A stretch of 39,419 nucleotides of DNA from an uncultured Oscillospiraceae bacterium (GCA_934597585.1 CAKTSA010000012.1:1-39419); one strand, 5' to 3'; counted from the first letter of the stretch, positions 31,592-39,380 are shown. Made by a program: numbers and translations. Notes: a model not told the origin generated them from the sequence alone.

Positions 31592-31595
31592 CGGG

Positions 31596-31670
31596 ATGAA
31601 GATCGTGGTCTGGAAAGCGCCGAAGTTCCTGCAGGGGCTGCTGCGGAGCATTTTCGGAATGAAGGAATAA
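31596..31670 (+). CDS. spoVM: Stage V sporulation protein M (SpoVM)
   Basis: This 24-residue peptide (MKIVVWKAPKFLQGLLRSIF, then GMKE) aligns without gaps to B. subtilis SpoVM (26 residues) at the family's key positions: Lys2, Lys7, Pro9, Lys10, Phe11, Leu12, Gly14, Arg17 and Gly21. SpoVM is an amphipathic helix that lies in the forespore outer membrane, senses its convex curvature (Pro9 matters for this) and recruits SpoIVA. The ATG follows AGGAGGTG by five bases. Position 6 is Trp rather than Ile. It is followed by a SipL-like gene and, farther on, spoIVA, its binding partner. It is easily missed because of its length. Confidence 0.93.
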   Translation: MKIVVWKAPKFLQGLLRSIFGMKE

Positions 31671-31693
31671 ACAAAGGAGCGCCCTCATACAGT
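31665..31693 (+). promoter_or_regulatory. Candidate sigma-E promoter of the sipL-like gene
   Basis: CATACAGT (31686-31693) is an exact match to the sigma-E -10 pattern CATACANT. GAATAAA (31665-31671), 14 nt upstream, matches five of seven -35 positions (KMATATT). It overlaps the spoVM stop codon. Confidence 0.5.
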
Positions 31694-31726
31694 GGACTAA
31701 CAATACGGATAGAGAGGGCTGGACAT

Positions 31727-33229
31727 ATGGAATTGGGCTTGCAATTTGAAGATATTTTCTGTTATGAGGCGACGGCGGGGATCACCACCGCCCATGAGGA
31801 AGCGCTGGAGACTGCCATCCCGGAGTACTGTCCCGACATCGCGCGGATCGTGGACACGACCGGGCGGCTGACCATCCGGGAAAAGCAGCTGGGCGACGAC
31901 CGCTGCACCATTTCGGGCAGCGTGAAGGTCACGGTGCTCTATACCTCGGAGGAGGCCACAGGGCTGCGGAGCATGACGATGTCGGTACCGTTTTCCTGCG
32001 TGCTGGACGACAGGGCGCTGACGCAGTGCGCCTCGGTGTGCGCCAGGGGACGGGTACTGCTGACGGAGGCGCGGGCCATCACGTCGCGGAAGCTGTATAT
32101 CAAGGTTTTGCCAGAGGTGACGGCGACAGGCTATCGGGCGGTCAAGCGGAGACTGTGCAGCGGTGCGCAGGAGGAGCCGACGGTCCGGACACAGTGCCGG
32201 GAAGCGCAGCTGAACCTGTTGACAGCAATTGCTGAAAAGGGATTTTCCTTCACAGATGATGTGCTACTGGAGGAGGGGGAAAAGCCGGAGGATCTGCTGC
32301 TGTATCGGCTGTGCCCCAGTGTTGCATCCGCCCAGCGGCTGGGCAACAAACTGATGGTGAAGGGAGATATGTGGGTCTACGCCATCTACCGGGGCGAGGA
32401 TCAGGCGCTGCGGCAGTATTGCGGCACGCGGCCGTTTTCGCAGATTCTGGATGTGGCGGAGCTGCCTGAGGAGGCGGAATACGTCCTTTATCCCCAGATC
32501 AGCGAGTGTGACGCCAGGATCCTGCGGACGGAGAGCGGCTGCAGCTTTGGCGTGACGGCCCATGTGGAGGTCTGCGTGAAGGCCTATCAGCAGCGGAAGG
32601 TGAACTATGTTTCGGACCTCTACAGCGTCCGGTACGACACGGCGGTGGAGCGGCAGGAGGTCACGGTGCCGTTGGCTGCGCCGGATCGGGTGCTGCGGCA
32701 GGAGGCACAGCTGCGGTTGGAATTCGAGGGCAGTCAGCCCTTTATCAGCGTGACGGCGGTGGACCATACGCCGGTGGAGGTGCTGCCGGAGGAGGATCGG
32801 GCTGCGCTGCGCACCACGCTGCATGTGCATCTGCTCTATCTGGATGAGTCCGGCGCGCCGGTCAGCACAGAGCGTACGGTGGAGGTGGAGGCCTCTGCCG
32901 GTGAGGTCAATGGGCCGGTGTCGGTGTGCTGCTGTGCGGCGGAGCTGCAGTTTTCCGGTGGGGTATGCCTGGTGCGGATACCTGTCGCATTTTTACTGGG
33001 GTGTGCAGGGGAGAAGACGCTCAGCGGCGTCACGGCGGTGACACTGACCGATACGGCGGCTGCGGCCGGGCCCAGTCTGATCCTGTGTCGCCTGGGGCGG
33101 GAGGAGTCGCTGTGGGACATCGCCAAGCGGTATCATACCGACGAGCAGGCGATCCGCAGCGCCAACCAGTTGGAAAAGGATGAGGATGCGGCAAACCGTA
33201 TGCTGCTGATCCCGCGGATCAGGGGATAG
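31727..33229 (+). CDS. sipL: SipL-like spore morphogenesis protein (DUF3794 + LysM)
   Basis: This 500-residue protein starts LGLQFEDIFCYEATAGITT and has repeated DUF3794/SPOCS-type domains across residues 1-430 (for example IPEYCPDIARIVDTTGRLTI and SVKVTVLYTSEE). A C-terminal LysM (LILCRLGREESLWDIAKRYH, then QAIRSANQL) lies at about 452-497. This is the layout of C. difficile SipL, whose LysM region binds SpoIVA to anchor the coat on the forespore; it is the functional counterpart of B. subtilis SpoVID. GAGAGGG precedes the ATG. Its neighbours, spoVM upstream and spoIVA downstream, strongly support the assignment. Confidence 0.88.
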   Translation: MELGLQFEDIFCYEATAGITTAHEEALETAIPEYCPDIARIVDTTGRLTIREKQLGDDRCTISGSVKVTVLYTSEEATGLRSMTMSVPFSCVLDDRALTQCASVCARGRVLLTEARAITSRKLYIKVLPEVTATGYRAVKRRLCSGAQEEPTVRTQCREAQLNLLTAIAEKGFSFTDDVLLEEGEKPEDLLLYRLCPSVASAQRLGNKLMVKGDMWVYAIYRGEDQALRQYCGTRPFSQILDVAELPEEAEYVLYPQISECDARILRTESGCSFGVTAHVEVCVKAYQQRKVNYVSDLYSVRYDTAVERQEVTVPLAAPDRVLRQEAQLRLEFEGSQPFISVTAVDHTPVEVLPEEDRAALRTTLHVHLLYLDESGAPVSTERTVEVEASAGEVNGPVSVCCCAAELQFSGGVCLVRIPVAFLLGCAGEKTLSGVTAVTLTDTAAAAGPSLILCRLGREESLWDIAKRYHTDEQAIRSANQLEKDEDAANRMLLIPRIRG

Positions 33230-33233
33230 GAGA

Positions 33234-33263
33234 AAAAAAGAGCGTCAGGTGACGCTCTTTTTT
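33234..33263. terminator. Bidirectional terminator after the sipL-like gene
   Basis: AAAAAAGAGCGTCA pairs with TGACGCTCTTTTTT over 14 bp. It also covers the last bases of the opposing Ntn-hydrolase gene, whose stop is at 33263-33265. Confidence 0.92.
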
Positions 33264-34360
33264 CATGCATCCACGACGCCGGCCATGGCGTCGCGGGAGA
33301 TGGGGTGTCGCTGGAGCTGCGCGGGGTCGCATGCGGGCAGCGCGATCCGGGTCCAGGCGGTGGAATCGAAGGGCTGCAGGTACATGATTTGCCGGGTGGG
33401 ATCGTACATCACCTTGTACTGGGTGTAGCCGTCACGGGTCTCGGCGGGCAGGCCACTGCTGTTGAGGTGGCGGTAGTGGTAGGCACCCTGGTTCCGGGGC
33501 TCGAATACGCAGCTCAGCAGGCCGCTGCCCAGGGGGAGCATCTGGGCTTCCTCCATCCAGCGGCCGTCGTGATTCAGGGCCTTCAGCACTGCCAGACGCA
33601 CGAAGCGATCATAGGGGGCAAAGGAGGCGGGCAGCACGCCACTCTGGGTCAGGTGAGGCGCGGTGGGGTCCGCTGTCAGGCGGACGCCCTCCCAGGCAGG
33701 CTGACAGATGGGACAGTCGTCGCCGCCTCTGTGCAGCTCCGGCGATTGGGAGAGGAACCACCGTAGATTATCCAGCTGACAGGGATAGGGCGGAGAATTG
33801 GTCATGACGCCGATGCTGTCCGCCTGATAGCAGGTCAGGCGTCCGGGGTGCCGAGGGTCGGCGGCCTCCAGTACCGCCGTATTGCCAGCGGCATCCAGGA
33901 AAAAGTAGTGCATGGTGGCACTCAGCCGTTCCGGCCCGGCGGGGATATCTGTGAGCTGCAGGGTCCCGGCTGTACGGCAGACGTCGGTCACATCCCGGCA
34001 GAAGGCCAGCAGCCACGTGACCAGTTCCATGCCCATGACGCCGGAGCGATCTGCCTCTGCCGTGGGAACGCTGGTGCCCTCCTCCAGAAACAGGAGGCCG
34101 CCCACCAGGCCCTGACTGTTGACGCCGTCCAGCAGCCAGGTGTCCTGGGCACAGTAGGACATTCCCAGCAGGGCATAGCGGGCGTGCAGGGCGCCGTGGG
34201 TCAGGGGGAGCGCCATGCCGGCAGGGAAGGACAACGCATGGGCGCCGGCGTCCCATACGCTGGTGTGCAGGTCACAGGTGCGGAACCAGTAGGGAAGACC
34301 CTGCTTTGACGTCAGCTTCATGCAGGAGCAGCTGGCGGGAAATTCGGTTTTATCGATCAT
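33263..34360 (-). CDS. Choloylglycine hydrolase/penicillin V acylase-family protein
   Basis: This 365-residue protein is an Ntn hydrolase of the linear amide C-N hydrolase group. The nucleophile is probably Cys11: counted from it, Arg27 (+16) and Asp30 (+19) fall at the spacings seen between Cys2, Arg18 and Asp21 in bile-salt hydrolases. Ten residues (MIDKTEFPAS) precede it, so activation would need removal of a short propeptide, as in some penicillin V acylases. The start ATG at 34358-34360 follows AAAGGAG. Substrates of the family include conjugated bile acids, penicillin V and N-acyl homoserine lactones; the one here is unknown. No signal peptide is visible. It lies on the opposite strand between sipL and spoIVA. 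Confidence 0.85.
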   Translation of the reverse strand: MIDKTEFPASCSCMKLTSKQGLPYWFRTCDLHTSVWDAGAHALSFPAGMALPLTHGALHARYALLGMSYCAQDTWLLDGVNSQGLVGGLLFLEEGTSVPTAEADRSGVMGMELVTWLLAFCRDVTDVCRTAGTLQLTDIPAGPERLSATMHYFFLDAAGNTAVLEAADPRHPGRLTCYQADSIGVMTNSPPYPCQLDNLRWFLSQSPELHRGGDDCPICQPAWEGVRLTADPTAPHLTQSGVLPASFAPYDRFVRLAVLKALNHDGRWMEEAQMLPLGSGLLSCVFEPRNQGAYHYRHLNSSGLPAETRDGYTQYKVMYDPTRQIMYLQPFDSTAWTRIALPACDPAQLQRHPISRDAMAGVVDA

Positions 34361-34386
34361 TGTGTTTTCTCCTTTTACATATAGAA

Positions 34387-34416
34387 TCAGTATGCCCGAT
34401 ATATAACGGGCTATGA
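34387..34416 (-). promoter_or_regulatory. Candidate sigma-E-like promoter of the Ntn hydrolase
   Basis: On the minus strand TCATAGC (34410-34416), 15 nt, CATACTGA (34387-34394): five of seven and five of seven defined matches to sigma-E elements. A GCCCG/CGGGC inverted repeat (34394-34411) fills the spacer. Weak; no better sigma-A promoter was found. Confidence 0.35.
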
Positions 34417-34459
34417 AAACGGGAGGGTGGAACGATGGCGGCAATGTAAAAAGGTTTTT

Positions 34460-34488
34460 GCATAGCGGATGGGACACGCGCATAGAAA
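34460..34488 (+). promoter_or_regulatory. Candidate sigma-E promoter of spoIVA
   Basis: GCATAGC (34460-34466), 14 nt, CATAGAAA (34481-34488), 31 nt before the spoIVA start. The CATA core and -35 core match; the last -10 base does not. Sigma-E control of spoIVA is established in B. subtilis. Confidence 0.45.
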
Positions 34489-34519
34489 TGAAATAAAAAC
34501 AGCAGCGGAGGGCGGTACT

Positions 34520-36001
34520 ATGAATCAATCCACTTGTATGTATCAGGATATGGCGGCGCGAACCCAGAACAGCATTTACATCGGCGTGGTGGGACCGGTC
34601 AGAACGGGAAAATCCACATTCATCAAGCGATTTATGGAGACTCAGGTGATCCCACACATCGACAACGCGTACCGCCGGGACCGGGCTGTCGACGAGCTGC
34701 CGCAGAGCGGCTCCGGGCGTACCATCATGACGGCGGAGCCGAAGTTCGTCCCGGAGGAGGCGGTGGAGGTCCGGCTGGAGGAGGGCGTCAGCTTCTCGGT
34801 GCGGATGATCGACTGTGTGGGGTACATGGTCCCCGGCGCGGTGGGGCAGTTTGAGGATCTGGCGCCCCGGATGGTGATGACACCGTGGTACGACTATGAG
34901 ATCCCCATGACGGAGGCGGCGGAGATCGGCACCAGGAAGGTCATCACGGATCACTCTACCGTGGGCATCGTGATCACCACGGACGGCACGGTGACGGATA
35001 TCCCACGGCAGGATTATGAGGAGGCGGAGGAGCGGGTGATCCGGGAGCTGCAGGAGATCGGCAAGCCCTTCGTTGTGCTGCTGAACTCCAGCGACCCGGC
35101 CGGGGAACGGGCCGGCACCATCGCCGATGAGATTGGCGGCAAATATCACGTGAAGTGCATCCCGGTCAACTGCCTGACGCTGGATGAGGCGGCCATCACG
35201 GCGCTGATGCGCAGCTTGCTGTTCGAATTCCCGCTGCAGGAGCTGGATCTGTATCTTCCCAGCTGGGTAGAGGCGCTGCCGCTGGAGCATCCCATCAAGA
35301 GCAGCATCTATCAGACGGTGCGGGAGGAGGCCCGCCAGCTGAACTGTATCCGCGAGCTGGAGGGAGCGCTGACGGGTATGTGCAGCTGCGAGGCGATCCA
35401 GGGAACGGCGGTGCGGCGCATTGATCTGGGGACCGGGACGGCGGAGGCGGAGCTGCAGCTGCCCAGAGGGCTGTTCTATGACACGCTGAGTCAGCGCTCG
35501 GGGCTGACGGTCACGGACGACGGCGACCTGATGGAGCTGCTGACAGAACTGGGCAAGGCCCGGCAGGAGTATGACAAGGTGGCAGAGGCGGTGAAGTCCG
35601 CACGGGAGAACGGCTACGGCATCGTGATGCCCAGCGTGGAGGAACTGGATCTGGAGGATCCGGAGATCGTGAAACAGGGCGGGCGCTACGGCGTACGGAT
35701 GAAGGCCAGCGCGCCGTCCATCCACATGATCCGGGCAGACATCGAGACCACGGTGTCGCCTATCGTGGGCAACGAAAAGCAGTCGGAGGACATGGTGAAT
35801 TATCTGCTGCAGGAGTTCGAGGGGGATACCAGCAAGATCTGGAACTCCAACATCTTTGGCCGCAGCTTCCACGAGATCGTAGGGGAGGACCTGCAGGCAA
35901 AGCTGAAGCGGATGCCGGCGGACGCCCAGGTGAAGCTGCGGCAGGCGCTGGAGCGCATCATCAACGAGGGCGGCGGCGGACTGATCTGCATTATATTGTA
36001 A
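34520..36001 (+). CDS. spoIVA: Stage IV sporulation protein A (SpoIVA)
   Basis: This 493-residue ATPase polymerises on the forespore surface to form the coat basement layer; B. subtilis SpoIVA has 492 residues. Walker A is GPVRTGKS at residues 25-32. The flanking signatures IYIGVVGPVRTGKSTFIKRF, DELPQSGSGRTIMTAEPKFV, DCVGYMVPGAVG, EIGTRKVITDHSTVGIV and the C-terminal NEGGGGLICIIL are all typical. The start is the ATG at 34520 after GGAGGGCGG; an in-frame ATG at 34469 overlaps the candidate promoter. SpoVM and a SipL-like protein, its binding partners, are encoded 1-3 kb upstream. Confidence 0.98.
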   Translation: MNQSTCMYQDMAARTQNSIYIGVVGPVRTGKSTFIKRFMETQVIPHIDNAYRRDRAVDELPQSGSGRTIMTAEPKFVPEEAVEVRLEEGVSFSVRMIDCVGYMVPGAVGQFEDLAPRMVMTPWYDYEIPMTEAAEIGTRKVITDHSTVGIVITTDGTVTDIPRQDYEEAEERVIRELQEIGKPFVVLLNSSDPAGERAGTIADEIGGKYHVKCIPVNCLTLDEAAITALMRSLLFEFPLQELDLYLPSWVEALPLEHPIKSSIYQTVREEARQLNCIRELEGALTGMCSCEAIQGTAVRRIDLGTGTAEAELQLPRGLFYDTLSQRSGLTVTDDGDLMELLTELGKARQEYDKVAEAVKSARENGYGIVMPSVEELDLEDPEIVKQGGRYGVRMKASAPSIHMIRADIETTVSPIVGNEKQSEDMVNYLLQEFEGDTSKIWNSNIFGRSFHEIVGEDLQAKLKRMPADAQVKLRQALERIINEGGGGLICIIL

Positions 36002-36010
36002 AGGGTGAGT

Positions 36011-36035
36011 AAAAGGCGGGTAAAGCCCGCCTTTT
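36011..36035 (+). terminator. Terminator after spoIVA
   Basis: AAAAGGCGGG pairs with CCCGCCTTTT over 10 bp around TAAAG. Confidence 0.85.
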
Positions 36036-36038
36036 GCC

Positions 36039-36067
36039 TTGCCATCAACGGCAAGACGTGCTATGAT
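36039..36067 (+). promoter_or_regulatory. sigma-A promoter of coaX
   Basis: TTGCCA (36039-36044), 17-nt spacer, TATGAT (36062-36067), directly after the spoIVA terminator. Confidence 0.75.
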
Positions 36068-36100
36068 AGAGAAAAGAAGAAATCCGGGGAGGGGTACACC

Positions 36101-36874
36101 ATGCTGCTGGCCATTGATATCGGCAATTCCAATATTTCCGTCGGGCTTTTCAGCCGGGAGAAGACGCTGCATTTTCTGGCGTCCATCGACACGGACAGCC
36201 GGAAAACGGCGGATCAGATCAGTATCGATCTGATGAATATCTTTTCCCTGTACGGCTATGACCTGAAGGATGTGTCCGGCGCGATTTTCTCCAGCGTGGT
36301 GCCGCCCATGAACTTCATGCTGGAGAAGGCGCTGACCCGGCTGCTGGGCAAGCCGCCCATGATCGTGGGGCCCGGCGTCAAGACCGGGCTGAATATCCGC
36401 ATGGAGATCCACAATCAACTGGGCGCCGACCTGGTGGCGGACGCGGTGGCGGCGCTGGAGAAGTATCCGGCCCCCATCATCGTCATCGACATGGGGACGG
36501 CCACCACCATCTCCTATATCTCCGCCAAGCACACCTATGAGGGCGGGTTGATGTTCCCGGGGGTGCGGCTGTCGCTGGATGCGCTGTCGGACCACGCGGC
36601 GCAGCTGTCGGATATCTCACTGCAGTATCCCAAGAACCTGATCGGCAAGAACACAGAGGACTGCATGCGCAATGGCATCGTCTACGGCACTGCCGGGATG
36701 CTGGATGGGATCATCGACCGTATCCGGGATACCATTCCCGGTGAGACGCCTACCATCGTGGCCACCGGCAGCAACGCTCCGGTGATCGTCCGGTACTGCC
36801 GCAACAGGGTGGTGTACGACAAGTACCTGCTGATGGAGGGGCTGTGGGCCATCTATCACAAGAACCGGTCATAA
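36101..36874 (+). CDS. coaX: Type III pantothenate kinase
   Basis: This 257-residue kinase phosphorylates pantothenate, the first step of coenzyme A synthesis. The ASKHA-fold motifs are LLAIDIGNSNISVGLF (phosphate 1), HNQLGADLVADAVAALE, IIVIDMGTATTISYI (phosphate 2) and EGGLMFPGVRLSLDAL. The start is the ATG at 36101 after GGGGAGGGG; an upstream in-frame ATG lies before the promoter. Type III enzymes are not inhibited by CoA, unlike type I. It is a single-gene transcript between two terminators. Confidence 0.97.
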   Translation: MLLAIDIGNSNISVGLFSREKTLHFLASIDTDSRKTADQISIDLMNIFSLYGYDLKDVSGAIFSSVVPPMNFMLEKALTRLLGKPPMIVGPGVKTGLNIRMEIHNQLGADLVADAVAALEKYPAPIIVIDMGTATTISYISAKHTYEGGLMFPGVRLSLDALSDHAAQLSDISLQYPKNLIGKNTEDCMRNGIVYGTAGMLDGIIDRIRDTIPGETPTIVATGSNAPVIVRYCRNRVVYDKYLLMEGLWAIYHKNRS

Positions 36875-36908
36875 AAAAGTCTCAGGCTGCATGCCTGAGA
36901 CTTTTTTT
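36873..36908. terminator. Bidirectional terminator between coaX and pfp
   Basis: AAAAAAGTCTCAGGC pairs with its complement over 15 bp around TGCAT, with T-runs on both strands; it overlaps the coaX stop. Confidence 0.95.
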
Positions 36909-36916
36909 GTGCAGAC

Positions 36917-38155
36917 TTACTTGGCGATGATCTTCTTCAGACGGGCGAAGCGGGGGAGAGAATTCTCCTTGGGCAGGTCCGGCTCACCCTGGATCAGGGG
37001 CAGGGCGTATTCGATGAACTGGTGGTTGACATAATTGCCGGCCTCGTTGATCCATTCGCGGGGGATCTTTTTCTCGACGTTGGCTACCTCCATCAGGGGG
37101 ATCAGCTTGGTGCGGCAGGCGTATTTGCCGTCCTTGATGCCGCGTTCGAAGCCAATCATGCGGCCGTTGATGCCGTTGACGGCGTTCTCCACGGCCACCT
37201 TACCGGCCATGTAGCTTTCTTCGATATCAGTCTCAGAGGCCAGGTGGGCGCCGCAGCGCTGCAGCAGGTTCAGCTCGATACCGCGGACCTTGGCGCCGGT
37301 CTCCTCCTTCAGCACCTGGGCCAGAATGGAGGCCAGGCCGCCCAGCTGGGCGTGGCCGAAGCCGTCGTTGGCGGCCACCTTCGCCTCGGAGACGAAGTCG
37401 CCGTCGGCGTAGTGGATGCCCTCGGACACGGCGACGATGCAGCTGCCCTTTTCGGCGTAGACGCGCTTGACGTCGTTGATGAAGTCCTGCATGTTGAAGT
37501 TCAGCTCCGGCAGGTAGATCAGGTCGGGGCCGGCGCCGTGGATGCCGGCCAGGGCGGCGGCGGCGGTCAGCCAGCCGGCGTGGCGGCCCATGATCTCCAT
37601 GACCACGATCATGCCGGTGTCGTAGACGTGGGCGTCCTGATAGACCTCCATCATAGAGGTGGCGATATACTTGGCGGCAGAGGCGTAGCCGGGGCAGTGG
37701 TCGGTGCCGAACAGGTCGTTGTCGATGGTCTTGGGCACGCCCATGACGCGGCAGTCGTAGCCCACGGACTGCATATAGTTGTTGATCTTGTTGCAGGTGT
37801 CCATGGAGTCGTTGCCGCCGTTATAGAAGAAGTAGCGGACGTTGTGCTTCTTGAACACCTCCAGGATGCGCTTGTAGTCGGTGTCGTCCACCTCGGGATC
37901 GGCGATCTTGTAGCGGCAGGAGCCCAGGGCGGAGGAGGGGGTATACTTCAGAAGACGCAGCTCCTCGGGATCCTCCAGACCCATGTCGAAGAGACGGTCG
38001 TTCAGAACGCCCTTGATGCCGTGCTCCGCACCCAGCACCTGGGTGATGGCGCCGGATTTCAGCGCTGTGTCGATCACGCCGTAAGCGCTGGCGTTGATGA
38101 CGGACGTAGGGCCGCCGGACTGGCCGATGATGCAGGCGCCTCGCAGTTCATTCAT
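36917..38155 (-). CDS. pfp: Pyrophosphate-dependent 6-phosphofructokinase
   Basis: This 412-residue enzyme phosphorylates fructose 6-phosphate reversibly, using pyrophosphate. The PFK motifs are GQSGGPTSVINAS near the N-terminus, YNGGNDSMDT near residue 110, VPKTIDNDLFGTDHCPGY near 140, and MGRHAGWLT. The lysine in PKTIDND (glycine in ATP enzymes) and the lack of the ATP-type GGDGS favour pyrophosphate as donor. The ATG follows GGGAGG. It diverges from the class II aldolase gene, the next glycolytic step, across a shared 174-nt region. Confidence 0.93.
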   Translation of the reverse strand: MNELRGACIIGQSGGPTSVINASAYGVIDTALKSGAITQVLGAEHGIKGVLNDRLFDMGLEDPEELRLLKYTPSSALGSCRYKIADPEVDDTDYKRILEVFKKHNVRYFFYNGGNDSMDTCNKINNYMQSVGYDCRVMGVPKTIDNDLFGTDHCPGYASAAKYIATSMMEVYQDAHVYDTGMIVVMEIMGRHAGWLTAAAALAGIHGAGPDLIYLPELNFNMQDFINDVKRVYAEKGSCIVAVSEGIHYADGDFVSEAKVAANDGFGHAQLGGLASILAQVLKEETGAKVRGIELNLLQRCGAHLASETDIEESYMAGKVAVENAVNGINGRMIGFERGIKDGKYACRTKLIPLMEVANVEKKIPREWINEAGNYVNHQFIEYALPLIQGEPDLPKENSLPRFARLKKIIAK

Positions 38156-38185
38156 ATCAATTACCTCCCAAGAAAATGGAATTTG

Positions 38186-38232
38186 GTGTTTACAATCGGT
38201 ATTCTACCATGTAAAATTGCGGTTGTAAACAC
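38186..38232. repeat. 10-bp inverted repeat flanking the pfp promoter
   Basis: GTGTTTACAA (38186-38195) and its exact complement TTGTAAACAC (38223-38232) are 27 bp apart. The right arm overlaps the pfp -35 and ends 7 nt before the aldolase -35. A third copy of GTGTTTACA occurs at 39403-39411 at the next gene start. Candidate operator. Confidence 0.65.
38201..38229 (-). promoter_or_regulatory. sigma-A promoter of pfp
   Basis: On the minus strand TTTACA (38224-38229), 17 nt, TAGAAT (38201-38206). Confidence 0.7.
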
Positions 38233-38239
38233 TTTGTGC

Positions 38240-38267
38240 TTGCAAAAACAAAAAAATATGATACAAT
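38240..38267 (+). promoter_or_regulatory. sigma-A promoter of the aldolase gene
   Basis: TTGCAA (38240-38245), 16-nt A-rich spacer, TACAAT (38262-38267). Confidence 0.75.
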
Positions 38268-38329
38268 AGGAATGTTCCATACAACAGGTGCAAAGTTTAC
38301 GGAAATTTTATTGAGAAGGAGATATATTT

Positions 38330-39298
38330 ATGCCGCTGGTAACTTCTAAGGAAATGTTTGCGAAGGCCTATGATGGCGGGTACGCCATCGGCGCATTCAA
38401 TGTCAACAACATGGAGATCGTGCAGGGCATCACCGAGGCCTGCCAGGAGGAGCACGCTCCCGTGATCCTCCAGGTCAGCAAGGGCGCCCGTGCCTATGCC
38501 AACCACACCTATCTGCTGAAGCTGGTGGAAGCGGCTGTTGCCTGCTGCCCCGACATTCCCATCGTGCTGCATCTGGACCATGGCCCCGACTTTGAGACCT
38601 GCAAGAGCTGCATCGACGGCGGCTTTACCTCCGTGATGATCGACGCGTCCTCCAAGCCCTTTGCGGAGAATATCGAGATCACCAAGAAGGTGGTGGAGTA
38701 CGCCCACGACCACGGCGTTGTGGTAGAGGCCGAGCTGGGCACCCTGGCCGGCATCGAGGATGAGGTGAAGGTGGCCGCTCACGAGGCATCCTATACCCGT
38801 CCCGAGGAGGTGGAGGAGTTCGTGTCCAAGACCGGCTGCGACTCTCTGGCCATCGCCATCGGCACCAGCCACGGCGCGTATAAGTTCAAGCCCGAGCAGT
38901 GCACCGTCAACGAGAAGGGCATTCTGGTGCCGCCTCCCCTGCGCTTCGACGTGCTGGAGGAGGTCAGCAAGCGCCTGCCCGGCTTCCCCATCGTGCTGCA
39001 CGGCTCCTCCTCCGTCCCGCAGGACTATGTGAAGATGATCAACGAGCACGGCGGCAAGATGCCCAACGCCATCGGCGTGCCCGAGGAGCAGCTGCGTCAG
39101 GCCGCCCGTCTGTCCGTGTGCAAGATCAACATCGACTCCGACCTGCGTCTGGCCATGACCGGCACCATCCGCCAGTTCATGGACGAGCATCCCGACAAGT
39201 TCGATCCCCGCGAGTATCTGAAGCCCGCCCGCGCCAACATCAAGGAGCTGGTACGCCACAAGCTGGTGGACGTGCTGGGCTGCGCCGGCAAGGCATAA
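38330..39298 (+). CDS. fba: Class II fructose-bisphosphate aldolase
   Basis: This 322-residue zinc enzyme splits fructose 1,6-bisphosphate in glycolysis. It shows GYAIGAFNVNNMEIVQGI, the zinc-ligand motif IVLHLDHGPDFETCKS, MIDASSKPF, VEAELGTLAGIEDEV, LHGSSSVP and KINIDSDLRLAMT. The ATG follows AAGGAG. It is divergent from the pyrophosphate-dependent phosphofructokinase gene, the preceding step of the pathway, and the two may share control through the inverted repeat between them. Confidence 0.97.
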   Translation: MPLVTSKEMFAKAYDGGYAIGAFNVNNMEIVQGITEACQEEHAPVILQVSKGARAYANHTYLLKLVEAAVACCPDIPIVLHLDHGPDFETCKSCIDGGFTSVMIDASSKPFAENIEITKKVVEYAHDHGVVVEAELGTLAGIEDEVKVAAHEASYTRPEEVEEFVSKTGCDSLAIAIGTSHGAYKFKPEQCTVNEKGILVPPPLRFDVLEEVSKRLPGFPIVLHGSSSVPQDYVKMINEHGGKMPNAIGVPEEQLRQAARLSVCKINIDSDLRLAMTGTIRQFMDEHPDKFDPREYLKPARANIKELVRHKLVDVLGCAGKA

Positions 39299-39309
39299 AT
39301 AGCCACATA

Positions 39310-39342
39310 AAAAACTCCCGGCTCTGCGGAGCCGGGAGTTTC
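39310..39342 (+). terminator. Terminator after fba
   Basis: AAACTCCCGGCTC pairs with GAGCCGGGAGTTT over 13 bp around TGCG. Confidence 0.92.
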
Positions 39343-39380
39343 CTCAGTCTGTCAAAAAACTACCCAAACGCCCCTGTTTC

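Noticed and set aside
34361..36595. Upstream extension of the Ntn hydrolase frame to 1110 codons
   Set aside because: The extension is antisense to spoIVA and coaX. The ribosome site before the ATG at 34360 and the CGH-type motif just after it fix the start.
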